Counted from the first letter of the stretch, positions 26,950 through 35,650 are shown. The stretch is DNA of 61,087 nucleotides from Ignavibacteriota bacterium (GCA_003170475.1 PMZI01000050.1:1-61087); one strand, 5' to 3'. Made by a program: numbers and translations. The notes: a model not told the origin generated them from the letters alone.

Positions 26950-28641
26950 TTACTTATTGTGCGCGAAGTCAGCAAAATAGAATGTCAGAAACAGTGACTG
27001 TTGCGTGTACACTCTATTCGTCGTGGGGAAATCGCGTAAATATCTGTTTTCATAATAGATTCGATGTTCAAATCCAACCCCGACAATACTGAAGAGGTGG
27101 AATTCAATCCTAGGTTTTATGATCCCCATGTAGTTATTCCCTGACAGACCGACGAACGTATTGATCCAATAATAGTATCCCAACAAGGTTGCGCTGAACA
27201 CTCCGTCGACGTTCAGCGTAATAGCACACTTCGCCTGAGCTCCGCCGCCAAAATTATAGTCTCTCACCTGGGAAGTATCCGGTCCTCTCTGTGTCGAGTT
27301 GCCCGCAAAAGGTATTGCGGCAAGATGAGCATCGACGTACAGATTCGTCCCCTTGGCGATCGGCAGCATCGAAATGATACCGCCTCCGAACGACATCGTG
27401 CACAGTTCGAAACCTTCATTGTCCCAATAATCAAAATGTTGAAAGAGCCCGACAAGCGTCTCGGCGTTCCCCACTTTGCCATTTGTGCCCGTGAGAATAC
27501 CATACCCAATGACATTGTCGACGAATTTTCTACCCAGTCCGAAATTCATGTCGGCCCGCAGTTGAAAGTAGTCGTACGGCTTCCGATATCTTTTCTCGAA
27601 CGGGTTTCCATAGTCAAAATCAGCGTTCATAACAACTCCGGTTGGTCCGGTGCCGAAGGATCTTGCGTCATTCACCACGACGCCACCGAGCGAGACAACA
27701 ACATCAAGCGGTTCCTTTTGATACACCTCTTCCGTATTAACCCTGAACATTTTCCCGTTCATAAATCTGGTCAAAGCTCTGCCAGGACTCACAAGAAGAG
27801 CGAGGAACTCCCTGCCGAGCCTTTCTGATCCGACGGTTCTTTCATCGAGAAGATTTGAAGAGACTCGATACAATACTTCGCCGGCGAACATGCCACCGAG
27901 AGTTGTAGCAATTAGATCGTTCCTCTCTGGTTGACGCGTGGGCCCGCCATTCTCTCCGAACAGCTTGTACATATATGCCCCGCCGAATACAAATATCGAC
28001 GACTCCCAGAAGTTATATCCGGTCGCGCGTGCCGAATTAAAGTAGCCCCCGCCTGTATAAGGGTGCAGGAAGAAGTTATTGCCAAATCTATCATTGTCCC
28101 ATTTCCATCCATTGTTCCAGGGGAAGCCGGATTTCAAGGCAGTGCGATTCCACGAATTGAATCCCACGACCGCCCAATCATATCCAATGACGTAGTGATC
28201 GACCAAGTTTACGAGCGTATTTTGTATCAAGACCTTCATGATCGGCTGCCACAACGGGGCTTTCTTGTTATAGATTGGGTCATCATTGAGCAGACCGCGG
28301 TACATGTTGTAAATGTGCGCAGTCGAGTCCTGGACTAGAATTTTCTTGTAGCTCGTATCCGTGGGGACAACATTCGTCTTTACATTGGTTTCCTCAATGT
28401 GCTGTTTTGTCGAATCCGGGCTCGGATTGTCTTTCTTGACCTCGTTCGTGTCCTTAAGAGCATTCTTCAACTTGGCCAGCGTATCCAGTCGGAAATGGTC
28501 CGTCGAGATCATCTGGTAGGGTTGTTGATGCTCCCCGATTGCAGAACTGGACCTCGATGGTCCATCGTCCCTCGCAAGGTCCTGCGCTTGAAGCAACCCA
28601 GAAAACACTATCGAGAGAACCATTATGTATGCAATTTTCAT
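26950..28641 (-). CDS. DUF3943-family outer-membrane protein
   Basis: 563 residues with signal peptide (1-19, ending LLQAQ). Residues ~30-110 are polar and probably unstructured. From ~180 it carries the DUF3943 pattern: WKWDNDRFGNNFFLHPYTGG, YNFWESSIFVFGGAYMYKLF, NDLIATTLGGMFAGEVLYR and LLDERTVGSERLGREF. The rest is aromatic strands of a barrel, ending FYFADFAHNK. No known enzyme activity; family members are outer-membrane proteins found with PAP2-type or lipid genes. It lies just upstream of the three PAP2 genes on the same strand. Confidence 0.85.
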   Translation of the reverse strand: MKIAYIMVLSIVFSGLLQAQDLARDDGPSRSSSAIGEHQQPYQMISTDHFRLDTLAKLKNALKDTNEVKKDNPSPDSTKQHIEETNVKTNVVPTDTSYKKILVQDSTAHIYNMYRGLLNDDPIYNKKAPLWQPIMKVLIQNTLVNLVDHYVIGYDWAVVGFNSWNRTALKSGFPWNNGWKWDNDRFGNNFFLHPYTGGGYFNSARATGYNFWESSIFVFGGAYMYKLFGENGGPTRQPERNDLIATTLGGMFAGEVLYRVSSNLLDERTVGSERLGREFLALLVSPGRALTRFMNGKMFRVNTEEVYQKEPLDVVVSLGGVVVNDARSFGTGPTGVVMNADFDYGNPFEKRYRKPYDYFQLRADMNFGLGRKFVDNVIGYGILTGTNGKVGNAETLVGLFQHFDYWDNEGFELCTMSFGGGIISMLPIAKGTNLYVDAHLAAIPFAGNSTQRGPDTSQVRDYNFGGGAQAKCAITLNVDGVFSATLLGYYYWINTFVGLSGNNYMGIIKPRIEFHLFSIVGVGFEHRIYYENRYLRDFPTTNRVYTQQSLFLTFYFADFAHNK

Positions 28642-28754
28642 CTTGTTCCTCCGTCGTCGCCCGATGGATTCTCCGGCCGACGTATTCCCAATGAGACTAG
28701 ATCCTTGACCTGCTGGTCACTGACTTGTGCGTCTGCTTTCCGAATCGTCTACAA

Positions 28755-28782
28755 GAGAACGACCACGACCCGGGTCGTTCTC
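28755..28782 (-). terminator. Hairpin after the lipoprotein gene
   Basis: Perfect 10-bp stem GAGAACGACC / GGTCGTTCTC around an 8-nt loop, 30 nt past the stop codon of the lipoprotein gene at 28812. The following sequence is T-poor (TTGTAG), so termination may be partial. Confidence 0.55.
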
Positions 28783-28811
28783 CCGTAAACTTAGAGACAT
28801 CATTCTTGCTG

Positions 28812-29252
28812 CTAATCTTTGTCTTTGAAGAGATCCTTCATGGTCTTTCCCACTGCATCCATATCAGCTTTGAAGTTTGTCTTGAATTCTTGCCATTTGG
28901 TTTGATCGCCATCTTTGTAGTCTTCCAATTTCTCCTTCAACTCGTGATTCTTCTTCTTCAACTCAACCACTTCCTTGCTGTACTTCGCTTTGGCCTTGGG
29001 ACCGGCTTTGTCCATCTTTTCCTTGTATGCATCAATCCGCTTGTCATTGTCGGCGATTTGTTGTTCAGACTCGGCCTTGAACGCCTGCCATTCCTTGGCA
29101 CGTTCAGCGCGAACGCTCGTGGAATCCTGCACAGCTTGTCCTATGGTCTCTTTGTTCGCGTCCGGTTTCTGTTCTGGTGTTTTGTCGCAGCCGGCGAGGA
29201 GCGTTCCTGCCAAAATACCCAGGACAGCAAAAGTGAATGTATTGTTTTTCAT
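28812..29252 (-). CDS. Coiled-coil lipoprotein (paralog of 17573-17992)
   Basis: 146 residues with AAGGAG before the ATG. Signal sequence ends LLAGC, placing the lipidated cysteine at residue 22. The mature protein is a Lys/Glu/Ala-rich helix with heptad character (ADNDKRIDAYKEKMDKAG, ELKKKNHELKEKLEDYKDG) ending MKDLFKDKD. It matches the protein at 17573-17992 through almost all of its length, so they are paralogs 11 kb apart. No catalytic motif; likely a periplasmic spacer or stress lipoprotein. Confidence 0.85.
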   Translation of the reverse strand: MKNNTFTFAVLGILAGTLLAGCDKTPEQKPDANKETIGQAVQDSTSVRAERAKEWQAFKAESEQQIADNDKRIDAYKEKMDKAGPKAKAKYSKEVVELKKKNHELKEKLEDYKDGDQTKWQEFKTNFKADMDAVGKTMKDLFKDKD

Positions 29253-29338
29253 GATTCTCCTTCTTGATTGGTTAGTAAGTTTCCTGATATCGACCGTCGA
29301 CCGAACCTAGGTGGACATTGTCGCAACTCGACTTTTCA

Positions 29339-30703
29339 CTATTCGTGTTTCTTATCCTTTTCGTCCTGATTTGCCTTGGACTGGGACGGTTGTTGCTCTC
29401 CATCTTTCTTTGGCGGAGTAATTCTCAGCGGTTGGTTTTCCGTCCTACGACCGTGAGAGGGATTGAGCTCCAGCGCCTGAGGCGCTTGACTCTCTCTGGG
29501 TGGAGCAATCTCTTGCGATTCGCTTCCTATTACATCGCTGCCGGCTGGACGAACAACCCTCGTTGCCTGGGTCTGACCCTTATGAGAAGGAGTCACATTC
29601 TGTGGTTGCTGTACCTTCCCTCTATTGTTGGATCGATCAACGACCCGCGGCTGCGATGATTGGCCCCTGTTGGGGGGACTGACCGTAGGCGGCTGCTGTT
29701 GCCTTCCTTTATTGTCGGATGGATTTACAGCCGGCGGCTGTGACGGTTGAACCCTGGTGGGTTGATTTACCGTACGCGGTTGTTGTTGCCTTCCCTTATT
29801 GCCAGATGGAGTAACTGCTCGCGGCGGTTGTTGTTGACCCGTGCTGGACGTATTCACCGCACGCGGTTGCTGTTGCCGATTGCCCGCGTTTCTTTCGGAT
29901 ACCGGCTTCACATCGTTCAATTTCATCACTTTGGATGGCGCAGGATTTCGTCCATTACCATTCCCTTTTTGCACTTGTGGCCTGTAGATCTGCAGCTCGC
30001 CATTGCTGAGGCGATGACCCGGCTGATTGTTGTCCCGAATAGCGACCGAATTGACTGGTGTACGCGTGGCCTTTTGAACGTCAGCTCTGTTGGGACCCGT
30101 TATATAGGTAGCGTTGCGCCCGTCGTCTTTTCGTGAATTCACTATTACCGTCGATCTGTTGATGATCGAAACGTTGTTGGCTCGATTGACATAATAACGA
30201 CCGATGTCGGGCCTGGTAATGTCCCTGTCTCTTACAAATATCCAGCGTTCGTTTCGTTCGTGGTAACCGCTGCCGAAAGCAACATTAACGCTTATGCCAG
30301 GTCTTAAAGGTGCCCAACCATAGTAACCGGGTGAGCTTCTCCATGATACCCAGGCAGGACCCCACACATTATCGGGAACCCAAAACCAACCGTAGACATT
30401 ATCGTAGTCCCATCGACCATAATGGAAAGCCGCCCATCCCCAGGGATAATCGGAAACCCAGGTCCAGCCGTCATCGGTAAATACCCAGTGGCCGGCAGTT
30501 TCATAAGGACTGAACCCAGGGTCTCGGTCCGGTATCCAAACGTATCCATAGTTCGGATAGTCTACCCACATCCCGTAGGGGCTCAGCTGATCGTAGAAGA
30601 GTTGAAAACTCGCTGAAACCTGTTGAGCACATGCTTTTTGCGGCGTGAGCCATGCACCCCCGCTCAATGCTATGAGCAGGGCACAAATCTTCAGAGATCT
30701 CAT
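29339..30703 (-). CDS. DUF6600-type secreted Trp/Tyr-rich protein with QQQP repeats
   Basis: 454 residues. Signal peptide 1-26 (ending KACAQ). Residues ~30-170 are a Trp/Tyr/Gly-rich domain with repeated WVxD, GYVWIPD, GHWVFTDDGWTWVSDYPWGW elements, as in the DUF6600/YXWGXW group of surface proteins. From ~270 to 440 the protein becomes low complexity: at least six units of the type QQQPxxVxPSxxxG with Arg and Ser. This part is probably disordered and could bind peptidoglycan or polyanions. Function unknown. First gene upstream of the lipoprotein gene on the same strand. Confidence 0.8.
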   Translation of the reverse strand: MRSLKICALLIALSGGAWLTPQKACAQQVSASFQLFYDQLSPYGMWVDYPNYGYVWIPDRDPGFSPYETAGHWVFTDDGWTWVSDYPWGWAAFHYGRWDYDNVYGWFWVPDNVWGPAWVSWRSSPGYYGWAPLRPGISVNVAFGSGYHERNERWIFVRDRDITRPDIGRYYVNRANNVSIINRSTVIVNSRKDDGRNATYITGPNRADVQKATRTPVNSVAIRDNNQPGHRLSNGELQIYRPQVQKGNGNGRNPAPSKVMKLNDVKPVSERNAGNRQQQPRAVNTSSTGQQQPPRAVTPSGNKGRQQQPRTVNQPTRVQPSQPPAVNPSDNKGRQQQPPTVSPPNRGQSSQPRVVDRSNNRGKVQQPQNVTPSHKGQTQATRVVRPAGSDVIGSESQEIAPPRESQAPQALELNPSHGRRTENQPLRITPPKKDGEQQPSQSKANQDEKDKKHE

Positions 30704-30773
30704 TGTTACATCCTTTCATTATCCCGTACCGAACAAAGAAATAACTCCTTGGTTTTCTATCTCCTTGCAGAGG

Positions 30774-30986
30774 CTACCCTCGATTTCTCCTCGACACGCG
30801 CAACAGCCCCCCCAACCCGATTGCTGCCCCCACAAGGCCGCCGACAAACAACCATACCGACCTATCGACGGCTGAGCCACTGACAAATCGAGATACGTCT
30901 GAGCTGGATGAGTCATACGCAATGACGCCAAAGATCAGAAGAAGCATGCCGGCGGCAACAAGAGCGAGCGAGATTGTTTTGCTCAT
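30774..30986 (-). CDS. DUF3185-family small membrane protein
   Basis: 70 residues. Opens MSKTISLALVAAGMLLLIFG, followed by the conserved AYDSSSSDVSRFVSGSAVD loop and a second helix WLFVGGLVGAAIGLGGLL. The loop is the family signature. Two-helix inner-membrane protein of unknown function, common in stress-related clusters. AAAG-type site before the ATG at 30986. Confidence 0.85.
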   Translation of the reverse strand: MSKTISLALVAAGMLLLIFGVIAYDSSSSDVSRFVSGSAVDRSVWLFVGGLVGAAIGLGGLLRVSRRNRG

Positions 30987-31026
30987 AGAGAAACTTTCTT
31001 TTCCATTTCATGTTCGCGCGCCCTTT

Positions 31027-31176
31027 TCACAGCGCTCTTCGTCCGTTAATGACGTTGACTAGGACGACGATGATGGCGATAACCAGAAGAACGTGAATGA
31101 ATCCACCCATGGTGTAAGAAGAGACCAAACCCACAAGCCACAACACGACGAGAATAACAGCGATAGTATAGAGCAT
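31027..31176 (-). CDS. lmo0937-family (DUF5670) small membrane protein
   Basis: 49 residues: MLYTIAVILVVLWLVGLVSS then YTMGGFIHVLLVIAIIVVLV and a short NGRRAL tail. This is the recognisable lmo0937/DUF5670 fold of two hydrophobic helices around a YTxGGFIH turn. AAAGGA lies 8 nt before the ATG. These peptides are widespread and often stress-induced, without known activity. A truncated relative is at 35925-36017. Confidence 0.88.
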   Translation of the reverse strand: MLYTIAVILVVLWLVGLVSSYTMGGFIHVLLVIAIIVVLVNVINGRRAL

Positions 31177-31224
31177 GGCAAATATCCTTTCATGTTTGAA
31201 GAAGTAGTTAACACAGCGGCGACC

Positions 31225-31557
31225 CTACGGCCGAGCGCTTTTCACTCGCTCCGCTTCGCTCTCCATCACGGCGAGTCGCGTATAGTAGTCGGGGAATTCA
31301 TTGAGGTGTGCCAATGCGATCTTACCCGTCACTATCGGATTGTCATGAGTGACATCTGTTGCTGGAGCTTTTCTCCCATGTTCAAGCTCGACATTGAGAC
31401 CCATGGTGAATTGGTCAATGTCAAATCTGTCCCAGGAGATGCCCAAGGCATCTCCAATTTGCTTTCCTTCAATGGAGCTAAACCGTTTCTTTTCGTTTAC
31501 TGATTTTGGATCTTGAACACGTTCCATGGCTTCTTTACTTTCTTTTCTTGAGAGCAT
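31225..31557 (-). CDS. DUF5661-family protein
   Basis: 110 residues from the ATG at 31557 (AGGTGG upstream). The body carries the DUF5661 signature: IGDALGISWDRFDIDQFTMG, LNVELEHG, then TGKIALAHLNEFPDYYTRL and an acidic ending. An internal start at 31527 is possible. A small helical, soluble protein; function unknown. Family members occur in many environmental genomes and in some viruses. Cotranscription with the BON-domain gene (77 nt apart) is plausible. Confidence 0.85.
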   Translation of the reverse strand: MLSRKESKEAMERVQDPKSVNEKKRFSSIEGKQIGDALGISWDRFDIDQFTMGLNVELEHGRKAPATDVTHDNPIVTGKIALAHLNEFPDYYTRLAVMESEAERVKSARP

Positions 31558-31635
31558 CTGACACCACCTACCTGATACAAGTCCAGATCCGGGGGTGGCC
31601 CAACACGGAAAAGGGGCCACCCACGACGTCTGCGA

Positions 31636-32385
31636 CTACTCAATGGTCATCAGGTTCTTTATACTCTTCACACCATCGATGTCTCCAACGAGTTTTGTGA
31701 CCAACTCCCTTTCGGCATTATTCTTGGCCTTGCCGCCCAGCGTGACCACGCCACGATTCGTCTCGACCTTGGTGTTGACGACGCTCGTCGACCGATGAGT
31801 CCACAATGCCATCTTCACTTGAGCAGTGATAGAAGCATCATCGATCTTTACAGCCACCGTGCGCTTTACTTTTCCTGAGACTTTCATATCATTGACCACG
31901 CTTTTCACCCCATCGACGTCCTTCGCATATTCGGTCGTCAGTTCTCTTTGTGCCTGGCTGGTGGCATTGCCCCGCAGGGTCACGATGCCATCCGTGACGT
32001 CGATCTCGGTATTCTCGGCACTCACGTTTCGATGGAACAGGAGCGTGGCTTTCACTTTCGTTTTGAGCCATGCATCTGAGTTTGCCGTCGGGGGGGCGCC
32101 TTTGACTTCGAGTCTGTTGTCGACGCTGATGACTCCCGGCAACGCTGCAACCGTTTCATTGGCCAATGACTTGTGAAAATCTTCGGAGACAAACCCCGTC
32201 AAGGTGACAGCCCCGTTCTTCGCCTCAATCTTGATATCATCGCCCTTGAGATACACCTGAAACACATACGAATTCCTGGCCGATGAGACGATACGGCTAT
32301 CATCCTGAAATGCGCTCAGGGGAATGGCGACCAGCAAGAGAGCGGCGATAACCGCCACGAGGATGCAACGACGCATTGTATTCAT
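31636..32385 (-). CDS. Three-BON-domain periplasmic protein
   Basis: 249 residues from the ATG at 32385 (AAAGGAG upstream). Signal peptide ends LSAFQ. Three BON domains in tandem, each ending in a strand-turn-strand with a conserved Gly: KNGAVTLTGFVSEDFHKS, TDGIVTLRGNATSQAQRE and NRGVVTLGGKAKNNAERE, each followed by a GV(K/I)S element. BON proteins bind envelope lipids and are usually induced by osmotic or envelope stress (OsmY, DolP type). This fits the surrounding envelope-stress genes. Confidence 0.93.
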   Translation of the reverse strand: MNTMRRCILVAVIAALLLVAIPLSAFQDDSRIVSSARNSYVFQVYLKGDDIKIEAKNGAVTLTGFVSEDFHKSLANETVAALPGVISVDNRLEVKGAPPTANSDAWLKTKVKATLLFHRNVSAENTEIDVTDGIVTLRGNATSQAQRELTTEYAKDVDGVKSVVNDMKVSGKVKRTVAVKIDDASITAQVKMALWTHRSTSVVNTKVETNRGVVTLGGKAKNNAERELVTKLVGDIDGVKSIKNLMTIE

Positions 32386-32481
32386 TGTGCTTTCTCCTTT
32401 TATAGTTTTTGTGACTTGAACATGTTTCATGATTTCTCCGGTTGAGATCATCAGAGAGCGATTCCCTGTTCTCTGTTCGCA

Positions 32482-32703
32482 TCAGGCGGCGAGTGATTTC
32501 TTTCTGCTTGCGACGAGAACAACGCCGCCGATGACCATCGTTGCGATTCCAACATATGGTTGCCAGCGTATGGTGTGTTCGTCGTCCCTTGTTACCTTGA
32601 GGTCCCCCACCTCCAAAACCTTTTCTTTCGTGACATAGGTGAAACCCGTATACAGGGTCATAAGCAAACCCACGATCAGGATGATCAACCCAGCTGTTTT
32701 CAT
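32482..32703 (-). CDS. Small two-helix membrane protein
   Basis: 73 residues from the ATG at 32703 (AAAGGA upstream; longer frames start in the preceding lipoprotein gene and lack a ribosome site). Two hydrophobic helices, MKTAGLIILIVGLLMTLYTG and WQPYVGIATMVIGGVVLVA, with a polar loop (TKEKVLEVGDLKVTRDDE) between them. Family not recognised. It sits between BON and lipoprotein genes on the same strand. Confidence 0.75.
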   Translation of the reverse strand: MKTAGLIILIVGLLMTLYTGFTYVTKEKVLEVGDLKVTRDDEHTIRWQPYVGIATMVIGGVVLVASRKKSLAA

Positions 32704-32719
32704 ATTGATCCTTTCTTCT

Positions 32720-33355
32720 CTATCGCCCAGAGGCGACAATACTCTGCTTTGCAAGTTCAGACAGGACGAGGCTGACGATTTCCGGCCGGACTGTTCGGAC
32801 TGAATTCGGCTCAGGCGTCTCGCTCGTGGCACTCCAAATCATTTGCCCTTCGTTCTTGGTCGCCCAAACGTCAATAGAGCGAATATCGACTTTTTCGGAA
32901 TCGATGTATGCGTCGTGGTGGATCGTTGCATAATATGTCATCAATCTGTCCGTGTGAGGATAGTATCTCATGTTCCGTTCACGCGTAACATATCCCGCCT
33001 TGTATTCAGCATTCATTTCCGCTGGAAGTCGGCGAATGATCAGCACTCCGTTGAATCCATCCGATTGTATAGTCTGCATGACCTGATTTGTATCCGGCAC
33101 CGCATCAGGATACAAGCGATATGAAGGCGTCCCAGCAACGCGATATTTTGCGAGCTCAACACTGAACGCGTCTTCCCAACTGCGGCGCTGCGTTTCGTTC
33201 TTGCTCACGGAGATAACAAGCATCTTCGTCAGAGGAGGACCTTGAAATGAAGAATCATTCCATTTGTCGACGAGCTCGGATGTTGCGCAACCGACCATCA
33301 AGATCAGGGAGCAAGAGAGCACTGCTCCAAGAACGAACACTTTCAACTTTTTCAT
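32720..33355 (-). CDS. Lipoprotein of unknown function
   Basis: 211 residues. Signal sequence with lipobox LMVGC (Cys at 23). The mature part, with KMLVISVSKNETQRRSWEDA and GFNGVLIIRRLP, looks like a Rossmann-like or DUF4136-like alpha/beta fold and ends with a helix. No catalytic motif I can name. Located between the small membrane protein and the mini-DoxX gene. Confidence 0.75.
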   Translation of the reverse strand: MKKLKVFVLGAVLSCSLILMVGCATSELVDKWNDSSFQGPPLTKMLVISVSKNETQRRSWEDAFSVELAKYRVAGTPSYRLYPDAVPDTNQVMQTIQSDGFNGVLIIRRLPAEMNAEYKAGYVTRERNMRYYPHTDRLMTYYATIHHDAYIDSEKVDIRSIDVWATKNEGQMIWSATSETPEPNSVRTVRPEIVSLVLSELAKQSIVASGR

Positions 33356-33370
33356 AAAGAGACCCTTTTG

Positions 33371-33541
33371 CTAATTCGTGAGAATGACTTTGAGCGCTTT
33401 TTCTTTTGCGGCATTTCCAAACGTGTCGTACGCCTGCTTGGCATATTGAGTCATCACTCCAAATTCAATGAAATGGTTCACCCAGCTGTGGATGAAGAAT
33501 CCACCGAGAATAATCCTACCGATGAGAAGGGGACTGTCCAT
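33371..33541 (-). CDS. DoxX-like mini-protein (56 residues), overlapping upstream gene
   Basis: 56 codons. Opens MDSPLLIGRIILGGFFIHSW then VNHFIEFGVMTQYAKQ, the first transmembrane unit of DoxX-family proteins (normally ~130 residues), then a polar tail and a TAG. GAGGA precedes the ATG at a good distance, inside the end of the response-regulator gene; the two overlap by 26 nt. Either a truncated DoxX or a separate single-helix family. Confidence 0.65.
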   Translation of the reverse strand: MDSPLLIGRIILGGFFIHSWVNHFIEFGVMTQYAKQAYDTFGNAAKEKALKVILTN

Positions 33542-34304
33542 GGGATTGATCCTCTGTAAGTTGGGTTATGCTCGAAAGCCAGAGGAGGGCATCTTCAAAC
33601 ACCGTGAAAGTCTTGACTTCGAACCCCCGGTTTTGTGCAGCATTTTCAAAGAACGCCGCCCGGGAATGATCTTCACCAGCCCGGGTGAGCACAGCGGTCT
33701 TCCTTCGGAAGGTATCGCCGTATTCTCCAAGGTGAGAGGCAAGGTCGTATATGTCAACAATCGACATCTTTGAATCCACCTCTCGAAGGTCGATGAGTAT
33801 TGTGTAAACTTGAAGTTCATTGCCGGCAGCATCGATTTGCGCGAACGTCTGCTTGATGACCGTCATATCAAGCTCCCCGGTTGGAGTGCTTTTTATGAAT
33901 TCTCCGGCTTTGATGATGTGCAGCTTGAGATTTGCCGGAGATCGGTCAGAGAGGACATGCTCGATGGACTTCAAAAGATCGGCCGGAGCAAATGGTTTTG
34001 TGACTTGCTCTTGCGCCCCAGGAGCGGCACTCGTGACCACATTGGCAAGACCTACCGTTCCCGTTACGACCATCACCTTGCTGGCTATATGATTCTTCTC
34101 GAGAAACTCCAGGACCCCGAAACCACTCTTGTCTGGAAATGTAATGTCGAGCAGCACCAAGTCGAACTTCTCGCTCGCAAGCAAGGAGAGAGCCTTCTCA
34201 TGATCAGCCGCTTCAACGACCAGATAGCCGCTTGGCTTCAGAAGCTCTTGAACGGAATCTCTCCGCTCCCTGTCGTTCTCAACGAGCAATATTCTTGCGG
34301 CCAT
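33516..34304 (-). CDS. Response regulator with C-terminal STAS/SpoIIAA-like domain
   Basis: 262 residues from the ATG at 34304; longer starts add a low-complexity, Ser/Arg-rich segment. Receiver domain 1-120: ILLVENDRERRD, phospho-acceptor in LVLLDITFPDKSGFG, conserved Thr (VVTGT) and the Lys in QVTKPFAP. Residues ~135-250 are a second alpha/beta domain (TYTILIDLREVDSKMS-like: VYTILIDLREVD, then LGEYGDTFRRKTAVLTRAGE) resembling SpoIIAA/STAS-like lipid- or anti-sigma-partner folds. No DNA-binding domain, so output is by protein interaction. Unusual fusion. Confidence 0.8.
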   Translation of the reverse strand: MAARILLVENDRERRDSVQELLKPSGYLVVEAADHEKALSLLASEKFDLVLLDITFPDKSGFGVLEFLEKNHIASKVMVVTGTVGLANVVTSAAPGAQEQVTKPFAPADLLKSIEHVLSDRSPANLKLHIIKAGEFIKSTPTGELDMTVIKQTFAQIDAAGNELQVYTILIDLREVDSKMSIVDIYDLASHLGEYGDTFRRKTAVLTRAGEDHSRAAFFENAAQNRGFEVKTFTVFEDALLWLSSITQLTEDQSHGQSPSHR

Positions 34305-34501
34305 AATGCCTCGGTAACCATTCTTGGAAGATCGAGACTCTGTTGATCTCGTCTCCTCCCTCTTCGCGACACTTGTAACCATGTCACACATTATTGAGGA
34401 AGCAGAGCGCCTGGAACTTGCCGATTCAACTTGTGCAGACTCTTATCAGCAACAGCAGAACCAGGCGATAGATACACTGCTTCTCGCTTTTCATTTACGG
34501 G

Positions 34502-35650
34502 CTATTTCTCGACAAAGAACTCGATGCGTCGATTTTCTGCCCGGCCTGCATCTGTGTCGTTCGAGGCTACGGTCTCGTTTTCACCTCGCCCAACAGTTCT
34601 CATGCGGTTCGAAGTAATGCCTTTTGCGACGAGCCAATTCCTCACTGTTTGTGCGCGTTCCAGCGAGAGCACCTGATTATATTCCTTGGTCCCGATGTTG
34701 TCCGTATGGCCGGTAATAACTACTTCCACAGCGCCATTCGCGACCATCGCGTTGTACGCTCTCCACAGAATTTTCTCGGAATCTTTCATGAGTGTCGCCT
34801 TGTCAAAATCGAAATTGACACCCCTCAGAATGACGGTCGAGCCTTTGATGAAAACGAATACGGTATCGCGGCTCTTCTGGTCCGCCAACCGACGCGCTTC
34901 CGCATCAGCCAAATCTTTAACCCGCTGTGCTTCGGCATCGGCATACAGCTTTACCCGCTGCGCTTCAGCATCGGCCTGAAGCTTCACACGCTGCGCTTCG
35001 GCGTCGGCTTGCAGCTTGACTCGCTGTGCCTCTGCATCGGAAAACTCTCTGTCTTTTGATGCGTTGAAGTTGCTTCCACCGATCGTAAACGCCAGTCCGG
35101 CAGAAAAGCCATAAAATCCGTCCTTTTTCGAGTTGGTAAGAGGGTTCAGGGAAGTACTCGATCGTGTTTGTCCATCCATGTTGTCGGACAGGGACAGATT
35201 ATATCCGCCATTAATCGAAAGGATGACTCCCCTGGAGATACCGGTTTGCATACCTACGCCAAATGGAATCATACCATAGTAATCACTGCCGCTCTTGTCG
35301 AGGTTTTTCGATATGCCGACACCGGCATAGAGGTACGGATTCAGATTCGGCAATGAAAAAGGGGTGAACATTAGTCGAACATCGGCCATGCCAGTTGCCG
35401 CCGAGTACACCCCGGGGGCGTAGAGGTCAGTGTAACCTAGACCAACCTGGCCAATGAGCAGGGAAGGAATAACGTCGTGCTGCAGGTATCCACGATACTG
35501 CATCACCCACGTGTCTCCTCCGGCATTATTTCCCTGGGCGCCGCCGAGTGATAAACCCCATGCGAACTCAGAAGTTGTGAATTGTGCCTGGGCGTGGTTG
35601 AAGACACCAAACGCCGCGACCAAGAATGTAACTACGATGAAACGCTTCAT
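34502..35650 (-). CDS. OmpA-family protein with 11-residue tandem repeat
   Basis: 382 residues from the ATG at 35650 (AGAGAGG upstream, signal peptide ending AQAQ). N-terminal ~180 residues are a barrel domain. Residues ~205-259 are five tandem copies of DAEAQRVKLQA, a charged coiled-coil spacer. The C-terminal OmpA domain (~265-382) has LRGVNFDFDKATLM, VITGHTDNIGTKEYN and NRMRTVGRGENE, the peptidoglycan-binding set. It bridges outer membrane and cell wall, with the repeat setting the distance. Confidence 0.92.
   Translation of the reverse strand: MKRFIVVTFLVAAFGVFNHAQAQFTTSEFAWGLSLGGAQGNNAGGDTWVMQYRGYLQHDVIPSLLIGQVGLGYTDLYAPGVYSAATGMADVRLMFTPFSLPNLNPYLYAGVGISKNLDKSGSDYYGMIPFGVGMQTGISRGVILSINGGYNLSLSDNMDGQTRSSTSLNPLTNSKKDGFYGFSAGLAFTIGGSNFNASKDREFSDAEAQRVKLQADAEAQRVKLQADAEAQRVKLYADAEAQRVKDLADAEARRLADQKSRDTVFVFIKGSTVILRGVNFDFDKATLMKDSEKILWRAYNAMVANGAVEVVITGHTDNIGTKEYNQVLSLERAQTVRNWLVAKGITSNRMRTVGRGENETVASNDTDAGRAENRRIEFFVEK
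34874..35038 (-). repeat. 33-bp in-gene tandem repeat (five copies)
   Basis: Five imperfect 33-bp units encode DAEAQRVKLQA-type 11-mers of the OmpA-family protein; the first four are nearly identical at the protein level, and the last (DAEARRLADQK) is the most diverged. Such a repeat can expand or contract by slippage, changing spacer length in 11-residue steps. Confidence 0.85.
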
